NCBI RefSeq assembly: GCF_037023145.1 | Contig: NZ_CP146094.1 | Coordinates: forward strand, 248,001 to 312,000 | Origin: Ralstonia sp. RRA | GTDB lineage: Bacteria; Pseudomonadota; Gammaproteobacteria; Burkholderiales; Burkholderiaceae | DNA length: 64,000 bases | Direction: 5' to 3' | The notes under the pieces: generated by a model | Seen by the model: only the letters and a program-made list of their open reading frames with translations | Databases searched by the model: none | Told to the model about the DNA's origin: nothing | Part shown: positions 55,103 through 64,000 of the stretch, piece after piece | Position numbering within the stretch: position 1 is the stretch's first letter | Layout: each line of letters starts with the position of its first letter | Position numbers and translations under genes: made by a program

Positions 55103-55297
55103 TTACTGCGCGCGCGGCGGGAAGCCAGCTTCGCTCAGGGCCGCGGCGATCTGCTCTTGCGAGGCCGAGGTCTGGACCTCGACACGGCGGGTCGGCGGGT
55201 CCGTAACGATCTTGGCGTTGGGGTCGATCGTTTGGATCGTTTTCGTCACAGTGCGGGCGCAGCCGCCGCAGGTCATGTCTTCGAGATGGAATTGCAT
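55103..55297 (-). CDS. copZ: CopZ-like copper chaperone (HMA domain)
   Basis: The 64-residue HMA protein has MTCGGC at residues 8-13 and the beta-alpha-beta pattern (TVTKTIQTIDPNAKIV; RRVEVQTSASQEQIAAALSE). It carries Cu(I) to CopA. It is convergent with the glutaredoxin-MauE gene, so it has its own promoter in the short gap before the lrp-like gene. Confidence 0.9.
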   Translation of the reverse strand: MQFHLEDMTCGGCARTVTKTIQTIDPNAKIVTDPPTRRVEVQTSASQEQIAAALSEAGFPPRAQ

Positions 55298-55397
55298 GGA
55301 AAACTCCTTTCGGGTTGGGATGCTTAAAGTTTGATCCTTGCCACGGTTGGAAGGTCAAGCGCTATTTGCATCCCCGCCACACCAACCTGCCGAATGT

Positions 55398-55880
55398 TCA
55401 TAGGGGCAAGGCCGTGGTGCTCTTCACGCGGTCCAGCACGAAGCTGGTCTTGCAGTCTTGCACGCTGGGGTGCTTGAGCAGCGTATCGAGCACGAAGCGG
55501 GAGTAGTGGGCCATATCTCTGACGACCACCCGCAACAGGTAGTCCATGTCGCCGGTCAGCGCGTGGCACTCCACCACCTCGGGCCAGTTCTGAACCGACG
55601 CGCGGAACACGTCCATGGGGTTGCGCTTGTGCGAATCAGAGTGCTTTTCGAGGCGCACGTTCAGGTAGGCCGTGAGGGTGAGGCCGATGCGTTCGGGGTG
55701 CACCAGGGCCACATAGCCGGCGATGACGCCAGCCTCTTCGAGGCGGCGCACCCGCCTCAGCGTGGCCGAGGACGACAGGCTTGCGTGTTCGGCCAGTTCG
55801 TCGAAGGTGGACCTTCCATTGCGTTGCAATGCATCAATAAGGCGTCTATCCGTACCATCAAGGACTATTTCTGTGCTCAT
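55398..55880 (-). CDS. Lrp/AsnC-family regulator
   Basis: From the ATG at 55880 the protein has 160 residues. The helix-turn-helix lies in STFDELAEHASLSSSATLRR and the RAM/AsnC domain in EVVECHALTGDMDYLLRVVV. It is divergent from hpd, whose promoter region it shares (55881-56011). Lrp members next to hpd commonly control tyrosine breakdown (family knowledge). Confidence 0.9.
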   Translation of the reverse strand: MSTEIVLDGTDRRLIDALQRNGRSTFDELAEHASLSSSATLRRVRRLEEAGVIAGYVALVHPERIGLTLTAYLNVRLEKHSDSHKRNPMDVFRASVQNWPEVVECHALTGDMDYLLRVVVRDMAHYSRFVLDTLLKHPSVQDCKTSFVLDRVKSTTALPL

Positions 55881-56011
55881 TTCTTTCACCACGCAGGAAT
55901 CAGGCATCAAGAAGTCTATTTGCAATTGATTTTGCAGAAATGATGTGCGGGCTTTTTCTTACCATCTAGGGTGTCCAGATTTCCACCCCAAACCCAAGAG
56001 AGACACCCCTG

Positions 56012-57100
56012 ATGACCGACCTTTTTGACAACCCGATGGGCCTGTGCGGCTTTGAATTCGTCGAGTTCGCCTCGCCGACGCCCGGCGTGCTGGAGCCGCT
56101 GTTCGAGAAGCTCGGCTTCACCGAGGTGGCCCGGCATCGCTCCAAGGACGTATCGCTCTACCGCCAGGGCGACATCAACTTCATCGTCAACCGCGAGCCT
56201 AAAAGCCAGGCGGCGTATTTCGCGGGCGAGCACGGCCCCAGCCCCTGCGGGCTGGCGTTCCGCGTCAAGGATTCGCACAAGGCCTACCACCGCGCGCTGG
56301 AGCTGGGCGCGCAGCCGATGGACATTCCCACTGGCCCGATGGAGTTGCGCCTACCGGCGATCAAGGGCATCGGCGGCGCGCCGCTGTACCTGATCGATCG
56401 CTTCGAGGACGGCAAGTCCATCTACGACATCGACTTCGAATTCCTACCCGGTGTGGATCGCCGTCCCAAAGGCCACGGCTTCTCGATCGTCGATCACCTC
56501 ACACACAACGTCTATCGCGGCCGCATGACGTACTGGGCCGACTTCTACACGAAGTTCTTCAACTTCCAGGAGATCCGCTACTTCGACATCAACGGCGAGT
56601 ACACCGGCCTGGCTTCCAAGGCGATGAGCGCGCCGGACGGCCTGATCCGCATCCCGCTGAACGAGGAAGCACGCCAGGGCGGCGGCCAGATTGAGGAATT
56701 CTTGATGCAGTTCAGCGGCGAGGGCATCCAGCACATCGCCCTGCTGTGCGACAACCTACTCGATGCGCTCGACCGCGTGCAGATGGCCGGTATCCCGCTG
56801 CTGACCGCCCCCAACGACATCTATTACGCAAACTTGGAAAAGCGCCTGCCCGGCCATGGCCAGCCCGTGCCCGAGTTGCAGGCGCGCGGCATTCTGCTCG
56901 ACGGCACGACCGAAGGCGGCCAGCCCCGCCTGCTGCTGCAGATATTCTCCGAGCCGCTGCTTGGCCCGGTGTTCTTCGAGTTCATCGAGCGCAAGGGCAA
57001 CTACCGCGAGGGCTTCGGCGAAGGAAACTTCGGCGCCTTGTTCGAGTCGATGGAACGCGACCAGATCAACCGTGGCTCGTTGGAAATCAACCCGGCCTGA
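56012..57100 (+). CDS. hpd: 4-hydroxyphenylpyruvate dioxygenase
   Basis: The 362-residue enzyme has two vicinal-oxygen-chelate halves. Iron ligands are His in VDHLTHNVY, His in [10 protein letters not shown] and Glu in [10 protein letters not shown]; the C-terminus [20 protein letters not shown] is the family signature. It converts 4-hydroxyphenylpyruvate to homogentisate in tyrosine catabolism. It looks like a chromosomal metabolic gene next to the island rather than metal cargo. A hairpin at 57145-57168 follows. Confidence 0.95.
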   Translation: MTDLFDNPMGLCGFEFVEFASPTPGVLEPLFEKLGFTEVARHRSKDVSLYRQGDINFIVNREPKSQAAYFAGEHGPSPCGLAFRVKDSHKAYHRALELGAQPMDIPTGPMELRLPAIKGIGGAPLYLIDRFEDGKSIYDIDFEFLPGVDRRPKGHGFSIVDHLTHNVYRGRMTYWADFYTKFFNFQEIRYFDINGEYTGLASKAMSAPDGLIRIPLNEEARQGGGQIEEFLMQFSGEGIQHIALLCDNLLDALDRVQMAGIPLLTAPNDIYYANLEKRLPGHGQPVPELQARGILLDGTTEGGQPRLLLQIFSEPLLGPVFFEFIERKGNYREGFGEGNFGALFESMERDQINRGSLEINPA

Positions 57101-57144
57101 TTTGGGCTTTTCCATGAAGGCAGAGCGCCTTCGGTCCTACATCT

Positions 57145-57168
57145 CGCGAGCCCCTCTGTGGGCTCGCG
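57145..57168 (+). terminator. probable hpd terminator hairpin
   Basis: Perfect 9-bp arms cgcgagccc and gggctcgcg with a 6-base loop lie 45 bases after the hpd stop. The T-run is weak, so intrinsic termination is uncertain. Confidence 0.5.
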
Positions 57169-57266
57169 CTACTTTGGCGTCAGTACGGCCTTAGCCGCTC
57201 AAGCATTGAGCGGGTTGGGTTCGGCGTCACGTTCCGAAACAGTTGCTACCACTCTTGACTTGAGTT

Positions 57267-57286
57267 AATACATGAACATATGTATT
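57267..57286. promoter_or_regulatory. orphan ArsR/SmtB-like operator
   Basis: Perfect arms aatacat and atgtatt with a 6-base centre gaacat lie in an AT-rich patch upstream of a LysR gene. The form matches the dyads upstream of czcD and the czc-like operon, but no metal gene follows here. Confidence 0.45.
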
Positions 57287-57420
57287 CTTATTCAGATACA
57301 CCGATGGCCTTTTTCCTCGCCCTGAAGAGGGACCCAGCACTACCTCGCCCCCTCTAAGCGCACTTCGGCAGCAATGCGCCGTGGCCAACCCAATGACCAG
57401 GATTGCTGAAGGACGTGCCC

Positions 57421-58314
57421 ATGGAACTTCGTCATTTGCGCTGCTTCGTGGCTCTCGCCGAAGAGCTGCATTTCACCCGTGCTGCGGAGCGCTTGCACAT
57501 CGAGCAGCCGCCGCTGTCCCGCACGATCAAGGAATTGGAAGACGAACTGGGGGTGCTGCTCTTTGACCGCGATCGGCGGGGAACGCGGTTGACGCCAGCG
57601 GGTACCACCTTCCTTCAGGACATTCGCCGGCTGTTCACCAACCTGGAGCAGGCACGAGAAAACGTCAGGGCGATCGCCGCAGGCCTAAGAGGCAGCGTGC
57701 GCATCGCCATCTCCGATGGCGCCATCGACCCGCGGCTGTCTGCACTTCTTGCCCTGTGCCGCCAGGAGGAGCCGGAGATCGAAATACGGCTCTCCGAGGT
57801 CACCCTGGCGGAACAGTTGCGGGGGCTGCGATCCGGCGACTTCGCGATCGGTTTCGCACACACTGCGGACGTCGGCGACGGACTGGTGACGGAGCCCATC
57901 TGGCAGGACCCGCTGGTGGTGACCTTGCCGATCCGGCACCCGTTGCTGGCCCACAAGGAAGTGTCGCTACGTGAACTCGTGAGTTACCCGCTGGTGATGT
58001 GCGATCCGCAGCTTTGCGAGGGCTACTGCCGCGAATTGACCCGGCTGCTACATCCCCTGGAGCGCGAGTCCACCATCGTTGAGCATGTCTCGTCGCTGGA
58101 CATGATGCTCACGTTGGTCGGAGCTGGTTACGGCATCGGCTTCGCAACGGCGACCCGAATCGCGGTATGCCAACGTCCCGACGTGGTGATCCGGCCGTTG
58201 GCGCTCGATTCGGCCGTCATCATCACCTACCTGCTTCGGCCCGAAGGCGGTAGCGGACTATCCGTTCCCGTAGAGCGCTTCATCGAGCGTTTGCGTTCGC
58301 CAAAGAGCGATTAG
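57421..58314 (+). CDS. LysR-family transcriptional regulator
   Basis: The 297-residue LysR protein has the helix-turn-helix MELRHLRCFVALAEELHFTR and RLHIEQPPLSRTIKELEDEL, and a full effector domain. The N-terminus is that of the BenM/CatM-like subgroup. Three preceding in-frame codons are not needed. It has no divergent partner in the window; its target is unknown. The effector domain resembles the free-standing one at 58745. Confidence 0.9.
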   Translation: MELRHLRCFVALAEELHFTRAAERLHIEQPPLSRTIKELEDELGVLLFDRDRRGTRLTPAGTTFLQDIRRLFTNLEQARENVRAIAAGLRGSVRIAISDGAIDPRLSALLALCRQEEPEIEIRLSEVTLAEQLRGLRSGDFAIGFAHTADVGDGLVTEPIWQDPLVVTLPIRHPLLAHKEVSLRELVSYPLVMCDPQLCEGYCRELTRLLHPLERESTIVEHVSSLDMMLTLVGAGYGIGFATATRIAVCQRPDVVIRPLALDSAVIITYLLRPEGGSGLSVPVERFIERLRSPKSD

Positions 58315-58340
58315 CTACGGCGCCTGCGCCACACCCGGCG

Positions 58341-58649
58341 TCACGCATCGCCCTGAAGGTAGAGGTTGCGCTCCGTGGCCGTCATCAGTTCGGCCGAGCT
58401 GATCTTGAGAGCCAGGGAAATTTTTAGAATGAGAGCGAGTGTCGGCATGTGCTCGCCGCGCTCAATCTTGCCCATGTGCGAACGCGCGATCCCCGCCAAG
58501 CCCGCGAACTCATCCTGAGCAATCCCCTGATCCAGGCGAGCGGCTCGCACCGCTTGCCCGAACGCCAACGCCGGTGCGGACTCATAGGTGGTTACTCCGG
58601 CGGGCCGTCCAGGCCGAATAGTGCGCTTCTGCATTCGCAGAAGCGTCAT
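58341..58649 (-). CDS. XRE-family helix-turn-helix regulator
   Basis: The ~100-residue protein has one Cro/C1-type domain (AVRAARLDQGIAQDEFAGLA and RSHMGKIERGEHMPTLALIL). The start could be 58649 or 58634. It is divergent from the effector-domain gene, with a 9-bp palindrome between them. Such an XRE/LysR-effector pair near an integrase looks like a control module of a genomic island (inference). Confidence 0.85.
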   Translation of the reverse strand: MTLLRMQKRTIRPGRPAGVTTYESAPALAFGQAVRAARLDQGIAQDEFAGLAGIARSHMGKIERGEHMPTLALILKISLALKISSAELMTATERNLYLQGDA

Positions 58650-58659
58650 GGAATCACTG

Positions 58660-58680
58660 ATCTTTAACCACGTTAAAGAT
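58660..58680. promoter_or_regulatory. palindrome between XRE and effector-domain genes
   Basis: Perfect 9-bp arms atctttaac and gttaaagat flank the 3-base centre cac. It lies between two divergent starts, a natural XRE operator. Confidence 0.7.
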
Positions 58681-58744
58681 ATCTCTTTAGTATGATGTCG
58701 GTAGATCTTTTCGATCCCCTCCCGCCGCCTCTTTGGGGGTATCC

Positions 58745-59386
58745 ATGCATGACGTCATCAGTCCGCCCCCGAATTTCACACTCGCCATAGCGCCAGGTGT
58801 ACCGTCTTCACGGCTGTCGGCGCTGCTTGCACTGCAGCGAGCGCAGGAGCCGGGCGTCGCGATGGCCGTGCGTGAAGTTTCGGATCAAGAGTTGATGACG
58901 GGCCTGCAGGAGGGCCGCTACGACGCGGGACTATCTCTTAGCGGTGCGGGGGATCACCTGACGAGTAGCCGGAGGCTATGGTGCGAAAGCATGGCCGTTG
59001 CGATACCACCGCGGTCCCGCTTAGTTAACCAGGCGAAGCTCACCATCTCAGATCTTCAGGATTATCCAATCTATCGCTGGCGGGTGGAGGCTTGCCCCTT
59101 GCTGGACGAGAGGTTGGCCTCCCTCATGCCAGTGGACCAAGAGAACATCCTGTCTGCAACTTCATTCGAGATGATGGCGCTGTGGGTCTCATCCGGCTAC
59201 GGCATCGGCGTATGCGCGCAATCGCGCATCGAGCGTGCCCATCAATGGGGGATCGGCATGCGACCGCTCGCCGATGGCCCCTACAATATCGTGACGTACC
59301 TCCAACGGCCCCACGCGCAAGCCGATTCTGCTGCCAAGCGGTTCGAGCGTAGAGCGCTACAGATTGCTGGGGAAGGTGCAAGGTGA
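58745..59386 (+). CDS. free-standing LysR effector-binding domain protein
   Basis: The 213-residue protein has only the periplasmic-binding-like effector domain of LysR regulators (FTLAIAPGVPSSRLSALLAL; YPIYRWRVEACPLLDERLAS; SSGYGIGVCAQSRIERAHQW). No helix-turn-helix is present, and nothing upstream encodes one. The ATG at 58745 is used. It may act with the XRE protein as a split sensor: effector binding by one, DNA binding by the other (inference). It ends 48 bases from the convergent integrase. Confidence 0.8.
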   Translation: MHDVISPPPNFTLAIAPGVPSSRLSALLALQRAQEPGVAMAVREVSDQELMTGLQEGRYDAGLSLSGAGDHLTSSRRLWCESMAVAIPPRSRLVNQAKLTISDLQDYPIYRWRVEACPLLDERLASLMPVDQENILSATSFEMMALWVSSGYGIGVCAQSRIERAHQWGIGMRPLADGPYNIVTYLQRPHAQADSAAKRFERRALQIAGEGAR

Positions 59387-59434
59387 TGGGCCTACGGCCG
59401 GAAGCGTCATCCCGGCCATAGGCTGACCCGTGGA

Positions 59435-61378
59435 TTAGGTTCCCTCGATCACCACAGCGCTGTCCACTAGCCTACGAACGCTCTGCCGCACATCTTCCGG
59501 GACGGGCTGCGGGGCGACGGCCTTGGGCACATCCTCGTGATGCTGGTAGTCGCCCATGATGACCCGTACGATCGCCGGCACGTTGGTCGGCGTGACCGCA
59601 TCGATGGCGGCGCGATCGCCCAGGTCAGGGTGCGGCTGGGTCAGCATGCGGTAAAGTCCCCAAGAATCCGCGTGCGGGCACTGGTTCATGAGCACCTGGG
59701 CCAGCCTGTGTTTGAGCGGCACCAGTTGCCAGTCCGGAACACGCTGTCCCCGATTGCCAAGGCTGATAGCCAGCAACTTTCCGGCTTTCAGTTCGCGGTT
59801 GATCTGGTCCTTGGACTTCCCGGCCAGCTTGCCGAACAACGGGACCGGCAGGCTGTTCGGCGACTCATAGATAGCCAGCATTTCCTCGCGCTCGCGCTGG
59901 ATCGCGGACACTTCCGGCTCTGGGACATGCACCGGAGGCGGCGGCAGATGCGACAGTCTCCGGAACGTGATTCCGCCGCTGCTCGAAGTGACGACAATGG
60001 GCGTTGCGACAAGGGACTGCACGCCGGGCACAGGGGGCTCGGCCACGATGGGGGCCGCACCCACCGCCTCTTCCACTTCTGCCATCGCAGGCACCCCATC
60101 GATGCGGATGGTCAGGTGTGCGCTCGCAGCTTCTACCTCGCCCTGTTCGAGCAGGTCGAGGCGATCGGCCCAGTCCTGCATCATCCGGCGCCTCGGCTCC
60201 ACGTATTTGGCGTGGTTGTAGGCCGAGCTGACCTTGTTGGGGTCGGAGTGCGATAGCTGTGCATCCACCCAAATTTTCGGATAGCCGATTTCGTTGAGCG
60301 CCGTCGAGATGGTGCCGCGGATGCCGTGCCCGGTCAGGCGCCCCTCGTAACCCATGAGCTGCAAGGCCTTGTTCAGCGTATTTTCGCTGATGCGCTTCTT
60401 GAGTTCGCTGGTATGAGCCAACAAGTACTTCTGCGCCGGCCGCATCGCGCTCAGAAGATAGCGCACGATCTCGATGGCCTGCAGAGAGAGGGGCACGATG
60501 TAGGGCGGCACGTCCTGCGGCCGCTTACCGGCCTTGCGCATTTCGTCCTGGAGCTGCTTGACGAATTGTGGCGGGATGATCCACAAGCCGCGGTCGAGGT
60601 CGAACTGCTCAGGCTCGGCCAGCCGCAATTCGCCCGTCCGCACCCCAGTTAACAACAGCAGCCGCACACCAAGCTGGGTCTGCCAGCCGCGGGGGGTGTA
60701 GAGCCGAAGCTTCTGAAGGAACTCGGGCATCTCGGGCAGGTGCAGATAGGGATTGTGGGTCACCGGGGGCTTGGGTTCGGCCACCACATCCAGGTCAGCA
60801 GCAGGGTTGACCTCCAAGCCCTCGGCAACGACCAAGGCATAGCGGAACATCTGGTTGAACCAGGTGCGAACCTTCTCGGCGGTGGTGAACGCTTTGCGCT
60901 TCTCGATCGCCGCCAGAACTCCCAGGAGCTGAGGGCGGCGAATGTCGTAGATCGACATCTTCCCTAAGGCGGGCAGCACGTCCTTGTTGAAGATGCGCAG
61001 AATCTGCGACAGGGTGCTCTGGCGGCCTTCCTTGAGTTCCTTGCGGCGATGCTCGACCCAGGCATCAAAAACGTTCCTAAAGGTGTATTCACCCGCCAAT
61101 TTGGCCGCGTGCCGGCGCTGGTCACGCTCGATTTGCGGATCAACCCCCCTGGCAAGCAGGGCTTGGGCCTTATCCCGCTCGGCGCGGGCCTCGCGCAAGC
61201 TGAGGGCAGGATATCCGCCCAGGGACATACGTTTTTGCTTGCCCAGCCAGTAGTAGCGAAACATCCACGACTTACCGCCTGCAGCAGAGACCATCAGGCC
61301 CAGGCAGTCATTATCGGAGAGGGTGTAGCGTTTTCCGGTGGTTCTTGCCTGCCGGACGGTCAGATCAGAGAGTGCCAT
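59435..61378 (-). CDS. int: P4-type island integrase
   Basis: From the ATG at 61378, nine bases after AGGAG, the protein has 647 residues. It has an Arm-DNA-binding domain (SDLTVRQARTTGKRYTLSDN), a core-binding domain and a catalytic domain with Arg in LTGVRTGELR, HxxR in TGHGIRGTIS, His in LSHSDPNKVSS and Tyr in SSAYNHAKYV. A C-terminal extension of about 230 residues matches the large integrases of the ICEclc/PAGI-2 type (length ~650). It would integrate an island at a tRNA 3' end, but no tRNA is visible within the window. Confidence 0.9.
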   Translation of the reverse strand: MALSDLTVRQARTTGKRYTLSDNDCLGLMVSAAGGKSWMFRYYWLGKQKRMSLGGYPALSLREARAERDKAQALLARGVDPQIERDQRRHAAKLAGEYTFRNVFDAWVEHRRKELKEGRQSTLSQILRIFNKDVLPALGKMSIYDIRRPQLLGVLAAIEKRKAFTTAEKVRTWFNQMFRYALVVAEGLEVNPAADLDVVAEPKPPVTHNPYLHLPEMPEFLQKLRLYTPRGWQTQLGVRLLLLTGVRTGELRLAEPEQFDLDRGLWIIPPQFVKQLQDEMRKAGKRPQDVPPYIVPLSLQAIEIVRYLLSAMRPAQKYLLAHTSELKKRISENTLNKALQLMGYEGRLTGHGIRGTISTALNEIGYPKIWVDAQLSHSDPNKVSSAYNHAKYVEPRRRMMQDWADRLDLLEQGEVEAASAHLTIRIDGVPAMAEVEEAVGAAPIVAEPPVPGVQSLVATPIVVTSSSGGITFRRLSHLPPPPVHVPEPEVSAIQREREEMLAIYESPNSLPVPLFGKLAGKSKDQINRELKAGKLLAISLGNRGQRVPDWQLVPLKHRLAQVLMNQCPHADSWGLYRMLTQPHPDLGDRAAIDAVTPTNVPAIVRVIMGDYQHHEDVPKAVAPQPVPEDVRQSVRRLVDSAVVIEGT

Positions 61379-61387
61379 TTCGAGGCT

Positions 61388-61405
61388 CCTAAGTAATGAC
61401 TTAGG
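61388..61405. promoter_or_regulatory. inverted repeat over the integrase ribosome site
   Basis: Perfect 7-bp arms cctaagt and acttagg flank aatg, overlapping the AGGAG ribosome site of the integrase. It may be an operator or may hide the ribosome site in a hairpin (inference). Confidence 0.55.
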
Positions 61406-61442
61406 CCCTATGCTCGTCATGGTTCCCGCTCAGCCCCAGCAA

Positions 61443-61904
61443 CTATCCGGTAGCCGTCCCACCCGTATTCTTGTGCCTCAATTGGTCACTCAAAAACGGT
61501 AGCTGTGGGTGGATTTCCGTGGCGCTCGCTGGAATGGAAAAAGGGGCCGAAGCCCCTTTTTTCAATGACTTACAGACGTCAGTAGAAGTCTGCAGATCAT
61601 AATTTGGAGCGGGAGGAAGAACATGCACGAGCCCGATTGCGGCGGGCAGCATGCCAAGATCAGGCGCATGGCCGTTGGCATCCGCCCAATGGCGGCCATC
61701 GTGCCGATGGTCCGCGCAGAGCGCAGGCTGCGCATCGTCCATGTCCTGGCAGTTCACGACGGAAACAGCCATCGCCGAGGCGTCCACTATGGCCCCTGCC
61801 TCGGGCGGGCAAACGTATCCCGCAATCGCCACGCGCGTGAACAACACCGTCGCGAGCAACGCGAGCGCAAGCAACTGCGCGAGGGGGGAATGGCGATGCT
61901 TCAT
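61443..61904 (-). CDS. exported small Cys/His-containing protein
   Basis: From the ATG at 61904 (MKHRHSPLAQLLALALLATV) the protein has 153 residues. It has a signal-like helix, then two Cys (YVCPPEAG, VVNCQDMDD) and CADHRHDGRHWADANGHAP, a His/Asp-rich metal-like motif. It resembles small DUF2946-like proteins near copper genes (weak). The last ~40 residues run through a strong terminator hairpin (61538-61561), so the native gene may end or have been cut before it. It follows the Cu ATPase in the same direction. Confidence 0.6.
   Translation of the reverse strand: MKHRHSPLAQLLALALLATVLFTRVAIAGYVCPPEAGAIVDASAMAVSVVNCQDMDDAQPALCADHRHDGRHWADANGHAPDLGMLPAAIGLVHVLPPAPNYDLQTSTDVCKSLKKGASAPFSIPASATEIHPQLPFLSDQLRHKNTGGTATG
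61538..61566. terminator. bidirectional rho-independent terminator
   Basis: A stem aaaaaggggc/gcccctttttt with the loop cgaa (uucg on the other strand) spans 61538-61561. T-runs follow on both strands. It lies inside the 3' part of the frame 61443-61904. Confidence 0.85.
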
Positions 61905-62016
61905 GTATCCCTGCAAACAGGTGCGTTCAGTCTAGGCCTGCCAAAACTTGACCACAAGACGGGCGCGAATGGAGGCCGGTAGGCGGTGGACATGATGTTC
62001 ATCCAAAATGCTGCGC

Positions 62017-64000
62017 CTAAGGCACTTGTGTCCTCAATCGAAGCGCATTGGAGATCACCGACACCGAGCTCAAGCTCATGGCCAAGGCCGCAATCATCGG
62101 TGACAGCAGCCACCCCGTGAACGGGTACAGCGCCCCTGCGGCCAGTGGGATGCCCAGCGCGTTGTAGACGAACGCAAATCCCAGGTTCTGTTTCATATTG
62201 GCAATCGTGGCTTGCGACAGTTCCCGCGCGCGTGCAAGGCCGCGCAGGTCGCCCTTGACCAGCGTGACCTGGGCGCTGTGCATCGCCACATCGGTTCCAG
62301 TCCCCATGGCGATGCCGACGTCGGCTTTGGCCAGTGCCGGTGCATCGTTGATGCCGTCGCCAGCCATGGCCACTACGTGGCCCTCGCTCTGGAGTTTTGC
62401 GACCAGTGCCAGCTTGTCAGCCGGTTTGACCTCGCCGTGAACCTCGTTAATGCCAAGAGGGCCGGCCACGGCTCGCGCTGTCGCGATGCTGTCGCCACTT
62501 GCCATCACCACGCGAATCCCGGCCGCTTTGAGCGCCGCAAGCGCTTCGGGAGTGCTGGCCTTGACCGGGTCCGAGACCGTCAGCAGCCCCGCCAATTTCC
62601 GGTCAACGGCCAGGTACATGACACTGGCGCCGTACTGACCAAGCACATTTGCCCGCAACGCATGTGATTCAATGGCGACTTGCTCCCGACGCATCAGGGA
62701 GGCATTGCCGAGTATCAGTTGGTGACCGTCAACCCGGCCCCGCACGCCCATACCCGCGTCCGATGCGAAATGTTCGGCCTTGCCTAACGTCAGGCCACGC
62801 TCACGCGCCGCCGCAACAATGGTGGCTGCCAGCGGGTGTTCGCTGCCCTGATCGAGACTCGCCGCCAGACGAAGCACCGTGGTCTCATCGAGCGAATCGA
62901 CGGCCAATGCCCGCTCGAAGACCGGACGGCCCTCGGTCAACGTGCCGGTCTTGTCGACGATGAGAGTGTCAACCTTGCGGAAATGCTCGATGGCCGCCGC
63001 ATCCCGGAACAGGATGCCCTGGGTCGCGGCCTTGCCGCTCGCCACCATGATCGACATTGGCGTAGCCAGCCCCAGCGCGCATGGACAGGCGATGATCAAC
63101 ACGGCCACGGCATTGACCAGTCCAAAGACCCAGCTCGGCTCGGGGCCGAAAAATCCCCAGCCGAAGAAGGCAAGCACGGCAATCGCTACCACCACCAGTA
63201 CGAATACCCCCGCCACCTGGTCCGCCATGCGCTGCATGGGCGCCTTCGAGCGCTGGGCCTGGGCCACCATCTGCACGATCTGCGACAGCACTGTCTGTGC
63301 GCCGACCTTTTCCGAACGCATGACCAGGCTGCCCGACGTATTGAGTGTGGCGCCGATCACATGGTCGCCAGCATGCTTGGAAACAGGCAACGGCTCGCCG
63401 GTGATCATCGATTCGTCGATGGCGCTTGCTCCTTCGGTCACGATGCCATCGGTTGGCACCTTTTCGCCGGGGCGAATCCGCAGCAGGTCGCCGACATGTA
63501 CGTGCGTGAGCGGGATATCCTCTTCGCTGCCGTCAGGATTGAGGCGGCGCGCCGTTTTTGGCGCCAGACCGAGCAGCGACTTGATGGCGGCCGAAGTCTG
63601 CGAACGTGCCTTCAATTCGAAGATCTGGCCCAGCAGCGTCAGTGAAATGATGACGGCGGCGGCTTCGAAGTAGACCGCAATGCGGCCATGCACAACAAAG
63701 CTGCGGGGAAACAGCTCGGGCGCAACAGTGGCCGCAACGCTGTATATGAAGGCCGCACCGGTGCCCAGCCCGATCAGAGTCCACATGTTCGGGCTGCGGT
63801 TGCGGAACGATTGCAGGCACCGGGCATAGATGGGGAAGCCGGCCCACAAGACTACGGGCGCGGACAAGGCAAACTCCACCCAGCCTTGCGCCGCCGGGGC
63901 CACGCCAGCGACACGCCCCCCCAGCATTACCAGCGCTACGACAGCGATCGTCAGCGGCAAGCTCCACCAGAAGCGCCGGCGGAACGCCGCGAGTTCGGGA
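62017..64000 (-). CDS. Cu/Ag P1B-type ATPase, partial
   Basis: The visible 660 residues begin at the right edge ([20 protein letters not shown]) and end LRLRTQVP at 62017. Motifs: [32 protein letters not shown] and TGEPLPV. The short N-terminal part before the first helix continues beyond the window and probably holds YHS or HMA domains, as in CopF/SilP-like pumps (family knowledge). It belongs to a different subgroup from the CopA at 50702. It exports Cu(I)/Ag(I). Confidence 0.93.
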   Translation of the reverse strand, partial: PELAAFRRRFWWSLPLTIAVVALVMLGGRVAGVAPAAQGWVEFALSAPVVLWAGFPIYARCLQSFRNRSPNMWTLIGLGTGAAFIYSVAATVAPELFPRSFVVHGRIAVYFEAAAVIISLTLLGQIFELKARSQTSAAIKSLLGLAPKTARRLNPDGSEEDIPLTHVHVGDLLRIRPGEKVPTDGIVTEGASAIDESMITGEPLPVSKHAGDHVIGATLNTSGSLVMRSEKVGAQTVLSQIVQMVAQAQRSKAPMQRMADQVAGVFVLVVVAIAVLAFFGWGFFGPEPSWVFGLVNAVAVLIIACPCALGLATPMSIMVASGKAATQGILFRDAAAIEHFRKVDTLIVDKTGTLTEGRPVFERALAVDSLDETTVLRLAASLDQGSEHPLAATIVAAARERGLTLGKAEHFASDAGMGVRGRVDGHQLILGNASLMRREQVAIESHALRANVLGQYGASVMYLAVDRKLAGLLTVSDPVKASTPEALAALKAAGIRVVMASGDSIATARAVAGPLGINEVHGEVKPADKLALVAKLQSEGHVVAMAGDGINDAPALAKADVGIAMGTGTDVAMHSAQVTLVKGDLRGLARARELSQATIANMKQNLGFAFVYNALGIPLAAGALYPFTGWLLSPMIAALAMSLSSVSVISNALRLRTQVP

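Larger units (their letters stand above)
57101..57420. other. intergenic stretch after hpd
   Basis: It holds a hairpin (57145-57168) and an ArsR-like dyad (57267-57286), both listed separately. No coding frame is convincing. Confidence 0.5.

Noticed and set aside
59435..61640. tRNA attachment site beside the island integrase
   Set aside because: No tRNA-like sequence or repeated 3' end was found on either side within the window.

Overview
The window is GC-rich accessory DNA of the kind found in heavy-metal-tolerant Burkholderiales (Cupriavidus, Ralstonia, Achromobacter, Bordetella, Delftia and relatives). The evidence is a cnr/ncc-type nickel-cobalt operon next to a chromate (chr) cluster, czc- and cop-type operons, tyrosine recombinases, Tn3-family transposon ends and plasmid-style nucleoid proteins. 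Whether it is a genomic island or a large plasmid cannot be decided from the sequence. No rRNA, tRNA or CRISPR array was seen.

Layout. (1) 1-6993: the 5' part of a DUF3701-type integrase, uncharacterised genes, then HU-like, H-NS-like and KfrA-like genes with several inverted repeats. (2) 7190-14229: cnrYXHCBA. CnrY and CnrX hold the ECF sigma factor CnrH at the membrane until Ni/Co is sensed, and CnrCBA is the efflux pump. (3) 14239-22199: a nested palindrome, then chrB, chrA, chrC (superoxide dismutase), a second ChrB-C-domain gene and six poorly known exported or membrane proteins. The last of these is cut off by a Tn3-family inverted repeat at 22163-22200. (4) 22196-29430: a patchwork of a serine resolvase with three co-oriented genes, a cupin, a MNT/HEPN toxin-antitoxin pair, AraC with AhpD-like and cytochrome P460 genes, a frameshifted uracil-DNA glycosylase, and gene fragments. 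(5) 29396-37584: a Tn4651-type Tn3-family transposon bounded by 40-bp inverted repeats. It carries tnpT-like, GIN-domain, ParDE-like, DUF6904-like and integrase genes plus frameshifted tnpC-like and tnpA genes. (6) 37685-50466: an ArsR/CDF pair, a CsoR/RcnR-type regulator with a deleted MFS exporter, and a czc-type RND operon whose outer-membrane gene is split by an IS5-family element. A dihydrolipoyl dehydrogenase and a second ArsR follow. (7) 50635-55297: a copper cluster of CueR-type promoter, copA, cueR, ferredoxin, glutaredoxin-MauE fusion and copZ-like gene. (8) 55398-58314: Lrp regulator, hpd and LysR. (9) 58341-61405: an XRE regulator, a free-standing LysR effector domain and a P4-type island integrase. 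(10) 61443-64000: an exported His-rich protein and a second Cu/Ag P-type ATPase running off the right edge.

The metal operons form one detoxification program. RND tripartite pumps clear periplasmic metals, P-type ATPases and CDF/MFS carriers clear the cytoplasm, and each module appears to have its own sensor (CnrX, ChrB, ArsR, CsoR-type, CueR). The mobile elements explain the decay: several genes are truncated exactly at element ends. Three further lesions are single-base changes, two in C runs and one at a G, which could be real mutations or sequencing errors.
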